From positions 1 through 42,698 of the forward strand of contig JAWCLO010000012.1 of the NCBI GenBank assembly GCA_038850735.1: a stretch of 42,698 nucleotides of DNA, written 5' to 3'. Of the stretch, positions 34,850-42,698 are shown piece after piece (within the stretch, counting starts at the first letter, position 1; every line of letters begins with the position of its first letter). The position numbers were made by a program, and so were the translations under genes. The stretch is from Methanomassiliicoccales archaeon (GTDB lineage: Archaea > Thermoplasmatota > Thermoplasmata > Methanomassiliicoccales > JACIVX01). The notes below the pieces were generated by a model that was not told the DNA's origin, ran no database searches, and saw nothing but the letters and a program-made list of their open reading frames with translations.

Positions 34850-35076
34850 TTGCTTTCCTCCTTTGCGAGAAAAACGCCACCAAGCATTGCCGCAAACATG
34901 ACTATGCCGATCACAAGAAATGTTATGCCGTAATCCTCGAACAGTGTGACTGCAATCATTCCCATTTCAAAATGAGTAATCTGTCCTGGTATCCAATTAG
35001 TTGAAGAGATAGAGATGACTACGACAAGGAATAATGCGACAGTTGCAACCGCTGCAAGCGCCTTTTGAGGGTTCAA
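34846..35076 (-). CDS. nuoJ2: NuoJ-like subunit, C-terminal half (FpoJ-C)
   Basis: 76 aa, two helices; the second (YGITFLVIGIVMFAAMLGGVFLA) matches the end of NuoJ. In most bacteria NuoJ is one protein of about 165 aa; here, as in archaeal Fpo and Thermoplasma-type complexes, it is made as two genes that overlap by four bases. Not a frameshift: both halves have sound starts and stops. Confidence 0.88.
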   Translation of the reverse strand: MNPQKALAAVATVALFLVVVISISSTNWIPGQITHFEMGMIAVTLFEDYGITFLVIGIVMFAAMLGGVFLAKEESK

Positions 35077-35339
35077 ATCCGTTCACCCCCCATGATTCTT
35101 CTCTTGGTCAGCATGATTCCAAAGAGCATGAGAACAGATACGGCGCCAACATAGATAAGGATCTGAATTATGGCAACATATTCTGCGCTGAGGAAAAAGA
35201 ATACTATCGCAACCCCGATAAACGCCAGAGCCAAATACATCACACTATGGACGATTTCCTTTGATGCAACCACATAGATCGCAGCTGCTACTGTGATTAT
35301 CGCAAATATCAAGAAAAATATGAGATCCCATTCCATCAA
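35073..35339 (-). CDS. nuoJ1: NuoJ-like subunit, N-terminal half (FpoJ-N)
   Basis: 88 aa with three helices, including SVMYLALAFIGVAIVFFFLSAEYVA and the ILIYVGAVSVLMLFGIML helix, which in NuoJ contains the pi-bulge needed for coupling. Starts within the end of nuoI (ATGA). Confidence 0.9.
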   Translation of the reverse strand: MMEWDLIFFLIFAIITVAAAIYVVASKEIVHSVMYLALAFIGVAIVFFFLSAEYVAIIQILIYVGAVSVLMLFGIMLTKRRIMGGERI

Positions 35340-36076
35340 ATCGCCTCCTTCATCGTGAGGGCATCTCTGGGGCAGTTTTCAACGCACTGTTCGCAGCTTA
35401 CGCACTTTTCATAATCGAACTTCGGCCGCTTGATGGGTTTTCCTTTATCGCTCACACCTGCCTGAATCATTTCAATCGCACCTGCAGGGCATACTTTGGC
35501 GCATCTTGAACATCCGATGCATTTTTTGTCGTCCAATTCAGGCTTATCTTTTGATTCTAAGGCTCTCTCAGCTGGCAACTGTTTAAGTCCCTTCCTGAGC
35601 TCTGAAGGTGTAACCTCAGTGAGATGTACTTCGTATCCTGGTTTGTGTTCATATTGCAGCTTAAAGGGGTCATAAATTAGCTCTTCACGGCTGAATGCCG
35701 CAAGTTCATATTCCGGTGTGACGATCATTGCGTTCTTCGGACAGTACTCAGCACAATAACCACACATCATGCATCTGCCAAGATTGACGCTTGGTCGCTT
35801 GATTTTCTTTCCCTCTTTGTCGGCAATTTCCACAAGCTCTATGCAACCTGTTGGACACATTCTCATACAGATGCCACAACCGATACATCGGTCCATGATA
35901 AGACCTGGGCGTCCTCTATAATTATCGGGCAAAACAAGTTTCTCCCATGGATATAAAACGGTATTAGGGCGGTGAACCGTGGCTCTAAGCGTCTCTTTGA
36001 GGGTAGCGTACATCGGCATAATCACATACCCAGTGATTCCGATGTTTTTCTTCTTCCTCTTTTCTTGCTCAGGCAA
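35336..36076 (-). CDS. nuoI: NuoI-like subunit with four [4Fe-4S] motifs
   Basis: 246 aa, versus about 140-180 in typical NuoI/FpoI. Two classic clusters (CIGCGICMRMC at 64-74, CMMCGYCAEYC at 102-112) are followed by a linker and a second pair (CIGCSRCAKVC at 186-196, CVSCEQCVENC at 225-235). The two halves align with each other, including a shared KIKRP or PIKRP spacer, so the extra half looks like an internal duplication. With no NuoEFG or FpoF in the operon, the added clusters may accept electrons from a free ferredoxin or other donor (inference). Starts directly after nuoH. Confidence 0.92.
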   Translation of the reverse strand: MPEQEKRKKKNIGITGYVIMPMYATLKETLRATVHRPNTVLYPWEKLVLPDNYRGRPGLIMDRCIGCGICMRMCPTGCIELVEIADKEGKKIKRPSVNLGRCMMCGYCAEYCPKNAMIVTPEYELAAFSREELIYDPFKLQYEHKPGYEVHLTEVTPSELRKGLKQLPAERALESKDKPELDDKKCIGCSRCAKVCPAGAIEMIQAGVSDKGKPIKRPKFDYEKCVSCEQCVENCPRDALTMKEAI

Positions 36077-37150
36077 TCACAACCACCCCATGGATTTTAT
36101 CAAAACTGCAATGAGAATATTGATTAGCGAGAGCGGAATCAATCGCTTCCATCCAATGTTCAAAATCTGATCGATGCGCACTCTCGTAAGTGATCCTCGG
36201 ATCCAAATGAATACAAAGAAGACGATGAACACCTTGATCAGGAACCATATCTCGGGTGGCAGAATTGGACCGTTCCATCCTCCCAAAAACAGAAGAACAC
36301 CGACGGCTGCACCAGCGTAGCCTCTAAAGTATTCGGCAAGCATCAATAAGCCAAATCGCATTCCTCCGTATTCTGTCCACCATCCTTCCACCAGTTCAGC
36401 TTCTGCCTCAGGTAAGTCAAACGGGATTCTTTCGACTTCGGCCACGATTGTAATAAGAAATATAACAAAACCAATAAATTGGGGGATAACGAACCATATC
36501 GATTCCTGCTGAGCCCTCACTATATCAGAAAGATTCAGGCTTCCTGCGAGTATCACTACCCCAACAATCGATAGAAGCAGTGGAACTTCATAGCTAATGA
36601 GTTGCGCGGCAGACCGCATTCCTCCAATAAGAGAATACTTGTTGTTCGATGCCCACCCACCGATAAGAATTGCAAAGGGTGTTATACTAAATATGGCGAA
36701 CAAGAAGATTAAGCCGCCATCAAGATCCGCCAGATAAAAACGTTCGCTTATTGGGATCAAACCGATAAGGAGAATTGAAGAGCCGATAATGATTATTGGC
36801 GACCAATTGTATCCCTTTTTGTCCGCTTTTTCGGGGATGATTATCTCTTTAAGGAAGGTCTTCAGCCCATCAGCAATATTCTGAAAATATCCCGCAGGGC
36901 CAACAACCATCGCTCCCCTTCTATCCATAAGTCTGCCCAATGTTTTCCGTTCTTGCCATATCATCGTTATGGCTATTAGGAAACCGACTATGAAAAGGAT
37001 CAGAGCTACACCTAAGATCGTGAGGAAATCTATTACACTCTGACTTTCCAGCCATGATGCAAATCTGTGAAATCCTAGCCAATCAATAAAATAACTTATG
37101 ATGCCAACGAGCCAGTCTACGATCATCTCAGTGAAACCGTAAATGTCCAT
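36077..37150 (-). CDS. nuoH: Complex I-like membrane subunit NuoH (FpoH)
   Basis: 357 aa, eight helices. Contains the ERKTLGRLMDRRGAMVVGPAG loop, the EIIIPEKADK amphipathic segment, and ERIPFDLPEAEAELVEG, the quinone-chamber loop of acidic residues. It connects the quinone site to the membrane arm. Four bases after nuoD. Confidence 0.95.
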   Translation of the reverse strand: MDIYGFTEMIVDWLVGIISYFIDWLGFHRFASWLESQSVIDFLTILGVALILFIVGFLIAITMIWQERKTLGRLMDRRGAMVVGPAGYFQNIADGLKTFLKEIIIPEKADKKGYNWSPIIIIGSSILLIGLIPISERFYLADLDGGLIFLFAIFSITPFAILIGGWASNNKYSLIGGMRSAAQLISYEVPLLLSIVGVVILAGSLNLSDIVRAQQESIWFVIPQFIGFVIFLITIVAEVERIPFDLPEAEAELVEGWWTEYGGMRFGLLMLAEYFRGYAGAAVGVLLFLGGWNGPILPPEIWFLIKVFIVFFVFIWIRGSLTRVRIDQILNIGWKRLIPLSLINILIAVLIKSMGWL

Positions 37151-37154
37151 TCGC

Positions 37155-38237
37155 TCACCTGTCCGTTTCCCCTAAGCACATGTCAACTGAACCCATGATT
37201 GCGGGGACATCCGCAACCTTATAACCCTTTAGCATGATTGGAACCGCGGAAACTGTTACAAAAATTGGACTTCTTACCTTCAGTCTAAATGGTTTATCTG
37301 TTCCGTCGCCTATAACATACATGAGGGCTTCACCTCTTGGATCTTCCACTCTGGCAAATGCTGTTCTTTTCGGCGCATGCCGTGGCGCCTTGACGCGCAC
37401 TGGTCCATCAGGCATTTTCTTGAAGGCTTCCCTAATGATGTGGCAACTCATTCTCATTTCATCCATGCGAACCTTGTACCGCGCATAGCAGTCGCAATCT
37501 GGATGGGTACATATGTCCCAGTCCAACTCATCATAAACTGAATAAGGATCGTGATCTCTGATATCAATTCTCACACCGCTCCCTCTCAGGCTGGGACCTG
37601 TCACGCCTAGATTAATGGCATCGGCAGCCTTGAGGATCCCTACACCCTCAGTTCTCAATCGGAAGATCGCGCTCTTATCGTATATCTGTTCATACTCATC
37701 GAGCTTCTTCTCGAAGAAGTCGAGTGTTCTCAAACAATCTCTTTCAAAATTCGGGGGGAGATCATTCCTTACCCCTCCAATCCTCATGTAATTGTAAGTC
37801 ATTCTAGCTCCCGAGACACTTTGCAGGAGATCTAAAAACAATTCTCTTTCTCTCATTGCGTAGACAAATCCCGTTAGAAGGCCAAGATCCGTACCATATG
37901 CCGCAAGCCACATAAGGTGACTTGCAATCCTTTGCAACTCAAGGACGATCACTCGAATATACTCAGCCCTTTCTGGAACCTCAACATCCATTAACTCTTC
38001 AACTGCAAGGCAGTAAAGGTGGCTCCAGGACATTGATGCTCCATAACAGAGCCTGTCAGACATGGGGATGATCTGTGGATACATCCTGTTTTCTGTCAGC
38101 TTTTCCCAACCCCTATGTAAGTATCCAACAACAGGTTCTGCATCGACGATGGTTTCGCCATCCACTTTTACCCGAAGATTCCACAGTCCGTGAGTCATCG
38201 GGTGTTGTGGTCCCATGTTGATCCACATTTCGGCCAT
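37155..38237 (-). CDS. nuoD: Complex I-like subunit NuoD (FpoD, 49 kDa)
   Basis: 360 aa. NMGPQHPMTHGLWNLRV and YLHRGWEKLTENR form the quinone-site face, with HPMTH bearing the conserved histidine; the NiFe-hydrogenase cysteines are absent, as normal for NuoD. A stretch near residue 240-255 reads ICTHPDCDCYARYKVRMDEM, where most homologues have a short cysteine-poor loop. It follows nuoC by one base. Confidence 0.94.
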   Translation of the reverse strand: MAEMWINMGPQHPMTHGLWNLRVKVDGETIVDAEPVVGYLHRGWEKLTENRMYPQIIPMSDRLCYGASMSWSHLYCLAVEELMDVEVPERAEYIRVIVLELQRIASHLMWLAAYGTDLGLLTGFVYAMRERELFLDLLQSVSGARMTYNYMRIGGVRNDLPPNFERDCLRTLDFFEKKLDEYEQIYDKSAIFRLRTEGVGILKAADAINLGVTGPSLRGSGVRIDIRDHDPYSVYDELDWDICTHPDCDCYARYKVRMDEMRMSCHIIREAFKKMPDGPVRVKAPRHAPKRTAFARVEDPRGEALMYVIGDGTDKPFRLKVRSPIFVTVSAVPIMLKGYKVADVPAIMGSVDMCLGETDR

Positions 38238-38238
38238 T

Positions 38239-38715
38239 CTAAGTCCCCCTCAGCTTGAAGTCCTTTCTGAACGGGAAATACTGGGCGTCTTCTGGTAGGA
38301 ATATTCGCTCAAGCCTCGGATGGTTTCTGAAACGGATTCCAAACATGTCGTATGTTTCTCGCTCATGCCAATTGGCTCCTCCCCAAAGAGGTGTTATAGA
38401 ATCTATTTCTGGTTCCTCTCGCGGAATGTCCACCGTAATCTCCAATACACACTGATTCTGATAAGACGAAATGTGATAAACAACCTGAAACCGATCAATT
38501 CTATCAACGCCAGTTACACACGATACGTGTTCGAAGCTCAATTGATCTTTCAAGAATTGACAGAGCTTGTAAAAAACAAATCTATCGGCCCTCGCAAAAA
38601 TCCGTCTTGGCGCTAGTCCCCCGATAGTCACCCCATCGGGGAACTCCTTTCTAACAGCATTTACAATATCACTTTCCGACATCTTCTTGGTAGGATGCTC
38701 GCCAGCTTCTTTCAA
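38239..38715 (-). CDS. nuoC: Complex I-like subunit NuoC (FpoC, 30 kDa)
   Basis: 158 aa. SFEHVSCVTGVDRID, PEIDSITPLWGGANWHERE and YDMFGIRFRNHPRLERIFLPED are the NuoC signature. It packs against NuoD in the peripheral arm. The start is TTG at 38715, preceded by GGTGA; an ATG 11 codons on (38682) is the alternative. Confidence 0.93.
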   Translation of the reverse strand: MKEAGEHPTKKMSESDIVNAVRKEFPDGVTIGGLAPRRIFARADRFVFYKLCQFLKDQLSFEHVSCVTGVDRIDRFQVVYHISSYQNQCVLEITVDIPREEPEIDSITPLWGGANWHERETYDMFGIRFRNHPRLERIFLPEDAQYFPFRKDFKLRGT

Positions 38716-38724
38716 AGTTTCACC

Positions 38725-39288
38725 TCAGTCTTCTAAGAACCTACCCTTCGTTGATTTCCGAATCATGTCCTGGAGCTTGAGGAACCCGTCGAGCAGGGCT
38801 TCGGGCCTTGGCGGGCAGCCAGGAATGTAAATATCGACAGGTATGAAAGTGTCTACCCCCTGCACAACTGTTGGCGAATCATACCATGGACCCCCTGAGA
38901 TCGCACATTCACCCATTGCAATAACCCATTTTGGCTCTGGCATCTGCTCATACAGCCTTCTTAGGTCCGGCCTGAGTTTCGTGGTCACCCATCCATTTAC
39001 GAGCAAAACATCGCATTGTCTTGGCGATGATCTGTAGACAATTCCGAATCTTTCGGCGTCCCATCGCGGAGCGGAAGAAGCTGCCATTTCGAGAGCACAA
39101 CATGCAATTCCGAAATGAAGCGGGAATATGGAATTTCTCAAGGACCAGCTCCAAATGGGTGTCGTGATCTTATCAACAGCTTTTTTTATGCCTGTAGCTC
39201 TCATGATGTCATCAAAAACAGTTGAAGACCATTTCGCAAACTCCTTAACGCTCATTGCAATAGCATTCGGTGCGAGGCTCAAATCCAT
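38725..39288 (-). CDS. nuoB: Complex I-like subunit NuoB (FpoB)
   Basis: 187 aa. [21 protein letters not shown] and [15 protein letters not shown] supply the cysteines (CC, C, C) of the N2 [4Fe-4S] cluster, the last electron carrier before quinone. Overlaps nuoA by ten bases. Confidence 0.95.
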   Translation of the reverse strand: MDLSLAPNAIAMSVKEFAKWSSTVFDDIMRATGIKKAVDKITTPIWSWSLRNSIFPLHFGIACCALEMAASSAPRWDAERFGIVYRSSPRQCDVLLVNGWVTTKLRPDLRRLYEQMPEPKWVIAMGECAISGGPWYDSPTVVQGVDTFIPVDIYIPGCPPRPEALLDGFLKLQDMIRKSTKGRFLED

Positions 39289-39638
39289 AGAAATTCCTCC
39301 TTCTTGAGCGCATACGCAAGCCCGATCAATAAAACTACAATAAAGATTCCCATGTATATCTTCGCGGTAATCGTCAGGTCAGTGAAGGCAAGAGCCCAAA
39401 GCATCAAAAATACAGTAATAATATCAAAAATGACAAAAATTATACCAAATATATAATATTGGAAGTGAAATTGAATTTGCGCTTCGCCTATAGGTACTTC
39501 TCCGCATTCATATGTAAGTGTCTTTTGCGCCATCTTTTTCGTAGGTCTGAAGAATCGTGATAGGTAAAATGCGATTGCTGGGAAAAGTATTGTTACCAAT
39601 GCGAAAACCGCAACGGGCAAATACTTCTCAAGTAACAT
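39279..39638 (-). CDS. nuoA: Complex I-like membrane subunit NuoA (FpoA)
   Basis: 119 aa, three helices. [21 protein letters not shown] is the conserved loop, followed by the [11 protein letters not shown] helix. First gene of the operon. ATG 39638 lies about 27 bases from a TTTAAATA box at 39661-39668, so it is probably leaderless; a GTG three codons earlier (39647) is also in frame. Confidence 0.92.
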   Translation of the reverse strand: MLLEKYLPVAVFALVTILFPAIAFYLSRFFRPTKKMAQKTLTYECGEVPIGEAQIQFHFQYYIFGIIFVIFDIITVFLMLWALAFTDLTITAKIYMGIFIVVLLIGLAYALKKEEFLWI

Positions 39639-39660
39639 CGGAGGCACAATATACTGCCTT

Positions 39661-39668
39661 TATTTAAA
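39661..39668 (-). promoter_or_regulatory. TATA box of the nuo operon
   Basis: TTTAAATA on the minus strand, centred about 26 bases before the nuoA ATG at 39638. This is the only clear promoter for the twelve-gene operon, since all internal gene junctions overlap or have gaps under 10 bases. Confidence 0.6.
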
Positions 39669-39909
39669 TTTTCCATGAAAATGCTTTCGACAAATCGCGA
39701 AACTTTTGAAGCCAGAAAGAACCCGAGGTAACGATAGACAATTATATTCTGAAACCACAATATTTTAGATACCTCATAAATTGGAGGGGATCCTTCCCCG
39801 AAATTCGAAACTTGCCGCTTTGAAAATCTAGCAGGCGGGAATATATGTATTGAAAGCGGAATAGTTAAGTGTATAATTTACGTGCTCTGTAGATGCTTCG
39901 GGTGATCTA

Positions 39910-40431
39910 TTGCCGAAAAAAATCGCGATTCTCGTGGAAAATGATTATGAAGATCTCGAACTCTGGTATCCTTTGCTGAGACTGATCGAAGAGGGCTACA
40001 CACCAGTAGTAATCGGTACTGGGAGCGACGAGGTGTACCACAGCAAGCACGGTTACGAAGTTAAAGCAGAGTTGCAGATCTCTCAAGCAAACGCAGCGGA
40101 TTTTGATGGTGTGATTATTCCTGGAGGATGGGCACCGGACCGACTGAGGAGGTATCCGCCGATTAATGATTTCGTAAGGGAATTATTCGAATCAAAAAAA
40201 CTCGTGGCTGCTATTTGTCATGGGGGTTCAGTTCTCATATCTGCAGGTATTCTAAAAGGAAAGAAAGTAACGGGAGTCATAGCGATTAAGGACGATCTCA
40301 TTAATGCAGGTGCACGGTATAAAAATGAGGAGGTTGTCGTCGATAACAATATCATAACATCCAGAAGACCATCAGATCTGCCTGCATTCATGAGGGAAAT
40401 ACTTAGATTTCTTAGAAAAATGGGAGAATAA
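39910..40431 (+). CDS. DJ-1/PfpI family protein
   Basis: 173 aa. The nucleophile elbow AAICHGG (Cys103, His104) with Glu14 in VENDYEDLE and VIIPGGWAPD matches the DJ-1/PfpI class. Members are intracellular peptidases, glyoxalases or deglycases; the sequence does not decide which. TTG start at 39910 supported by GGGTGA four bases upstream; no ATG lies nearby. Alone, divergent from nuo. Confidence 0.88.
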   Translation: MPKKIAILVENDYEDLELWYPLLRLIEEGYTPVVIGTGSDEVYHSKHGYEVKAELQISQANAADFDGVIIPGGWAPDRLRRYPPINDFVRELFESKKLVAAICHGGSVLISAGILKGKKVTGVIAIKDDLINAGARYKNEEVVVDNNIITSRRPSDLPAFMREILRFLRKMGE

Positions 40432-40704
40432 TATACGAAATCGCCAAATTTGCCCTTTCGCGTATGAGAACGCTCAAAGGCAAATTCTTTACAACAGAAA
40501 GCCATTTGGATTTTGCAGAATGTTGAAAGGACATTATGGAATAGTTATAGGAATATGTATATTGCAGACAACCGCAACGGAATCGAGCTAAATTGATTCA
40601 AATAAATAATGCTAAATTATTTAAGGACTTCCAACATGTTAGTAGCTCTTACAAACACGTGAAACAACCTGGATGCACGATTAAGGTTAAGTTGGGGTGG
40701 CTAG

Positions 40705-41520
40705 ATGAAAAAGGTCGGATTCATCGGCGCTGGAAACATGGCTGAAGCTCTCATAAATGGGATTATATCCGTTGGACTCGCAGAAAGAGAAGGTATAGTT
40801 GCAAGCGAAATTATTCCGGAAAGAAGGGAATACATTTCAAAGGCTCTTGGAATTCTTACAACTGATAGCAATACAGAGGTTGTTAAATCTTGTGATATAA
40901 TCATTCTTGCCGTAAAGCCTAACGTGGTTGGATCGGTTCTTGAGGAGCTAAGACCCTATATCACGCAAGATAAGCTGGTTATATCGATCGCAGCTGGTAT
41001 TCGCATTAAATTTATCGAATCAAAACTCAAACCTGGTAGCAGAGTTGTGAGAGTCATGCCAAATCATGCATGCCTAGTCGGCGCATCGGCTTCTGGATTT
41101 GCACTTGGAAGCCACGCTACACCAGAGGATAGGGACACCGTACAGAGGATCCTTGAGTCTGTAGGAATCGCCTTTTGCCTTGATGAGAAGCTTCTCGACG
41201 CCGTAACAGGGCTCAGCGGAAGCGGACCGGCTTTCGTTTATCTCGTCATTGAAGCCCTTGCTGATGGTGGAGTCCGCGCTGGACTTCCACGTGATGTATC
41301 ACTGGCATTAGCTGCTCAAACGGTACTTGGTTCCGCAAAGGTCGTCCTCACGAGTAAGAAGCATCCTGGCGAACTCAAAGATCAGGTTGCTTCCCCAGCA
41401 GGAACAACGATAGAAGGATTGTCAATATTAGAAGCGGCCGGTGTGAGAGGCGCTTTGATAGAGGCTGTGTTCGCGGCTTCTCAGAGATCCGTGGAGTTAG
41501 GACAAGAAAAGAATCATTAA
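40705..41520 (+). CDS. proC: Pyrroline-5-carboxylate reductase
   Basis: 271 aa. [15 protein letters not shown] is the dinucleotide-binding start, AVKPNVV and VVRVMPN follow, and [28 protein letters not shown] is the proline-site signature. Makes proline from pyrroline-5-carboxylate with NAD(P)H. The VVRVMPN segment continues [11 protein letters not shown] where bacterial enzymes have TPALVGEG, a modest change. Convergent with the radical SAM gene. Confidence 0.93.
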   Translation: MKKVGFIGAGNMAEALINGIISVGLAEREGIVASEIIPERREYISKALGILTTDSNTEVVKSCDIIILAVKPNVVGSVLEELRPYITQDKLVISIAAGIRIKFIESKLKPGSRVVRVMPNHACLVGASASGFALGSHATPEDRDTVQRILESVGIAFCLDEKLLDAVTGLSGSGPAFVYLVIEALADGGVRAGLPRDVSLALAAQTVLGSAKVVLTSKKHPGELKDQVASPAGTTIEGLSILEAAGVRGALIEAVFAASQRSVELGQEKNH

Positions 41521-41554
41521 CTTTTCATCAGTCACGAAAAGAGGGCACACAAGT

Positions 41555-42698
41555 TCATCGCATTTTTTTACCCTTCAAGATGCCGAATAGAGCGCGGGGT
41601 ACTGACCTGAGAATTCCTTCAGCTTCCCATTCAAGATCTCTTTTTTTACAAATAGTTGATTCCATTAGCGCACGAACCTCATCCCTGAGAGATTGAAGCT
41701 GATTTCTTCTTTCCTGCATGTCTCTTATAAGCATGATTGACTCGATTTTAGCATCGAGTTTTCTTGCAAGCGTTATCCTGTCAACAAGCGACTCATAGGC
41801 TTCACGAGAAATCAATCCTGACTCAAACCTTCTCGCGTTAATCCGCTCAGCCACATCATATGACGAACGAACGATTTCCGATCGAGTCATCCATATCGTT
41901 TCATATGACAGAACATCTTTCCAACTCGGATTCAACAGCCTCACGCGATGGTCCTCAAGCGTTCGAGCAAATAGCCTATATCCATAGACCTCGGGGTTTT
42001 CAAATGCCTGGCTACCTGGATCAAGAAATGGTGCAAGGGGAGAGGCATAGAAAAATAGTTTTTCTTTTTCGGCAGATTCAATAGTGCGGTAGAAGTGGTC
42101 GATGTAATCCGCTATCGCGAATACTGAGGCCAGTGTTTGTTGCGGAAGGCCGATCATGAAGAATAAATCGAATCGTTTACATCCATGTTTGAAAGACTTT
42201 AAAACAGTGGATTCTAAGGAAGCGTTATCAAAGCATCTGCCTAATGCATAGCGGACTTTTTCATCTTGTGAATCGGGAGAAAACTGAACAGAATAACTGC
42301 CGAGAGACTTCGATGCCATGGAAAAAAATTCGTTTTGGGCGGGCGTGAATATCTCGAGTACGATATGATTTTCCACGCCCAATTTCTTCACCTCATTGAA
42401 AAACCTCTCAGGGTAATCCTTGCCTCCTTGGCGTAGATCTCCGACAATGAAGATTGGGGACTTCAAATGACAGTAGATATTGTAAACATCGAGAGCAAGC
42501 AGTTCTGGCGACCTGTAAGCTGGCCTCTTTCTGCAGAACACACTCCTCATAGCACTGCATGAACCGCCACAGATCGCACAATTCATGGTGCAGCCCCTGG
42601 CGGAAAAAACGGCCGTAAGCGGATATCTATCCCAATCTCTGAATGGTTTGAAACCATTGAGATCGAGATGTCTAATTACTGACCTAATTACCCAACCA
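41555..42698 (-). CDS. Radical SAM protein of the B12-binding MJ_0865-like type, partial
   Basis: The reading frame continues past an internal ATG (42586) to the right edge, so the start lies outside; 380 residues are visible. The radical SAM motif is C-T-M-N-C-A-I-C, preceded by AVFSARG; its first cysteine lies before that ATG, so a start there would destroy the motif. RSPELLALDV, FIVGDLRQGG and LFFMIGLPQQ fit the TIGR04190-like group, whose N-terminal B12-binding domain would be beyond the window. Reaction unknown. The C-terminus is helical and basic. Confidence 0.85.
   Translation of the reverse strand, partial: GWVIRSVIRHLDLNGFKPFRDWDRYPLTAVFSARGCTMNCAICGGSCSAMRSVFCRKRPAYRSPELLALDVYNIYCHLKSPIFIVGDLRQGGKDYPERFFNEVKKLGVENHIVLEIFTPAQNEFFSMASKSLGSYSVQFSPDSQDEKVRYALGRCFDNASLESTVLKSFKHGCKRFDLFFMIGLPQQTLASVFAIADYIDHFYRTIESAEKEKLFFYASPLAPFLDPGSQAFENPEVYGYRLFARTLEDHRVRLLNPSWKDVLSYETIWMTRSEIVRSSYDVAERINARRFESGLISREAYESLVDRITLARKLDAKIESIMLIRDMQERRNQLQSLRDEVRALMESTICKKRDLEWEAEGILRSVPRALFGILKGKKMR

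Noticed and set aside
35065-35090. A tRNA T-loop-like string, GGGTTCAAATCC, on the plus strand
   Set aside because: The flanking bases do not form a 5-base stem, no acceptor or anticodon arms fit, and the stretch is the start of nuoJ2 on the other strand.

Overview
This window reads as archaeal DNA, most likely from the Thermoplasmatota or a close euryarchaeal relative. Supporting signs are an exosome Csl4 subunit, the rRNA-maturation nuclease Nob1, diphthamide synthesis (Dph6), isoprenoid-lipid genes (GGPP synthase and geranylgeranyl reductase), and a respiratory complex I of the donor-module-less type with nuoJ split in two. Several genes have TATA-like boxes about 27 bases before the start codon (leaderless transcription), alongside Shine-Dalgarno sequences inside operons. 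The lineage is inferred from gene content, not from a marker-gene tree.

Region 1 (1-10.8 kb) holds the start of a DapA-family gene, then an extracellular-protein island. Two large, divergent paralogues (1214 and 966 aa) each have a signal peptide, different adhesive N-terminal modules, a shared Cys/His/Asp domain that looks like a papain-like cysteine peptidase, a shared C-terminal domain and a membrane anchor. A third anchored Ig-rich protein is translationally coupled to the second paralogue. The 2 kb between the paralogues is gene-poor and contains what looks like a frameshifted membrane-protein remnant.

Region 2 (10.8-23.2 kb) is accessory and rich in thiol, Fe-S and metal proteins. It has a decayed small gene, Dph6, a DUF6951-like protein divergent from an Fe-S protein pair, two DGC-domain putative zinc-binding proteins, a ferredoxin-DUF169 fusion, a cysteine desulfurase, and an ArsP-like permease operon with a small redox-active disulfide protein. 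That operon is divergent from an ACR3 arsenite exporter, which is followed by an Lrp/AsnC regulator. Four promoters here carry the same palindromic half-sites: TTTCAA and TTGAAA, 5-6 bases apart in three of them and more widely spaced in the fourth. This suggests one small regulon.

Region 3 (23.4-29.6 kb) is housekeeping: a METTL5-like methyltransferase, Csl4, a small coiled-coil protein, a THUMP-less ThiI-like enzyme, a small conserved protein, Nob1, geranylgeranyl reductase, GGPP synthase and a CBS-domain protein.

Region 4 (29.6-39.7 kb, minus strand) is one tightly packed operon, nuoABCDHIJ1J2KLMN, encoding a complex I/Fpo-like proton-pumping oxidoreductase without NuoEFG or FpoF. Its NuoI subunit has four [4Fe-4S] motifs instead of two, apparently by internal duplication.

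Region 5 (39.9 kb to the end) holds a DJ-1/PfpI protein, ProC, and a radical SAM protein of the MJ_0865 type running off the window. I saw no tRNA, rRNA, CRISPR array, insertion sequence or replication origin.
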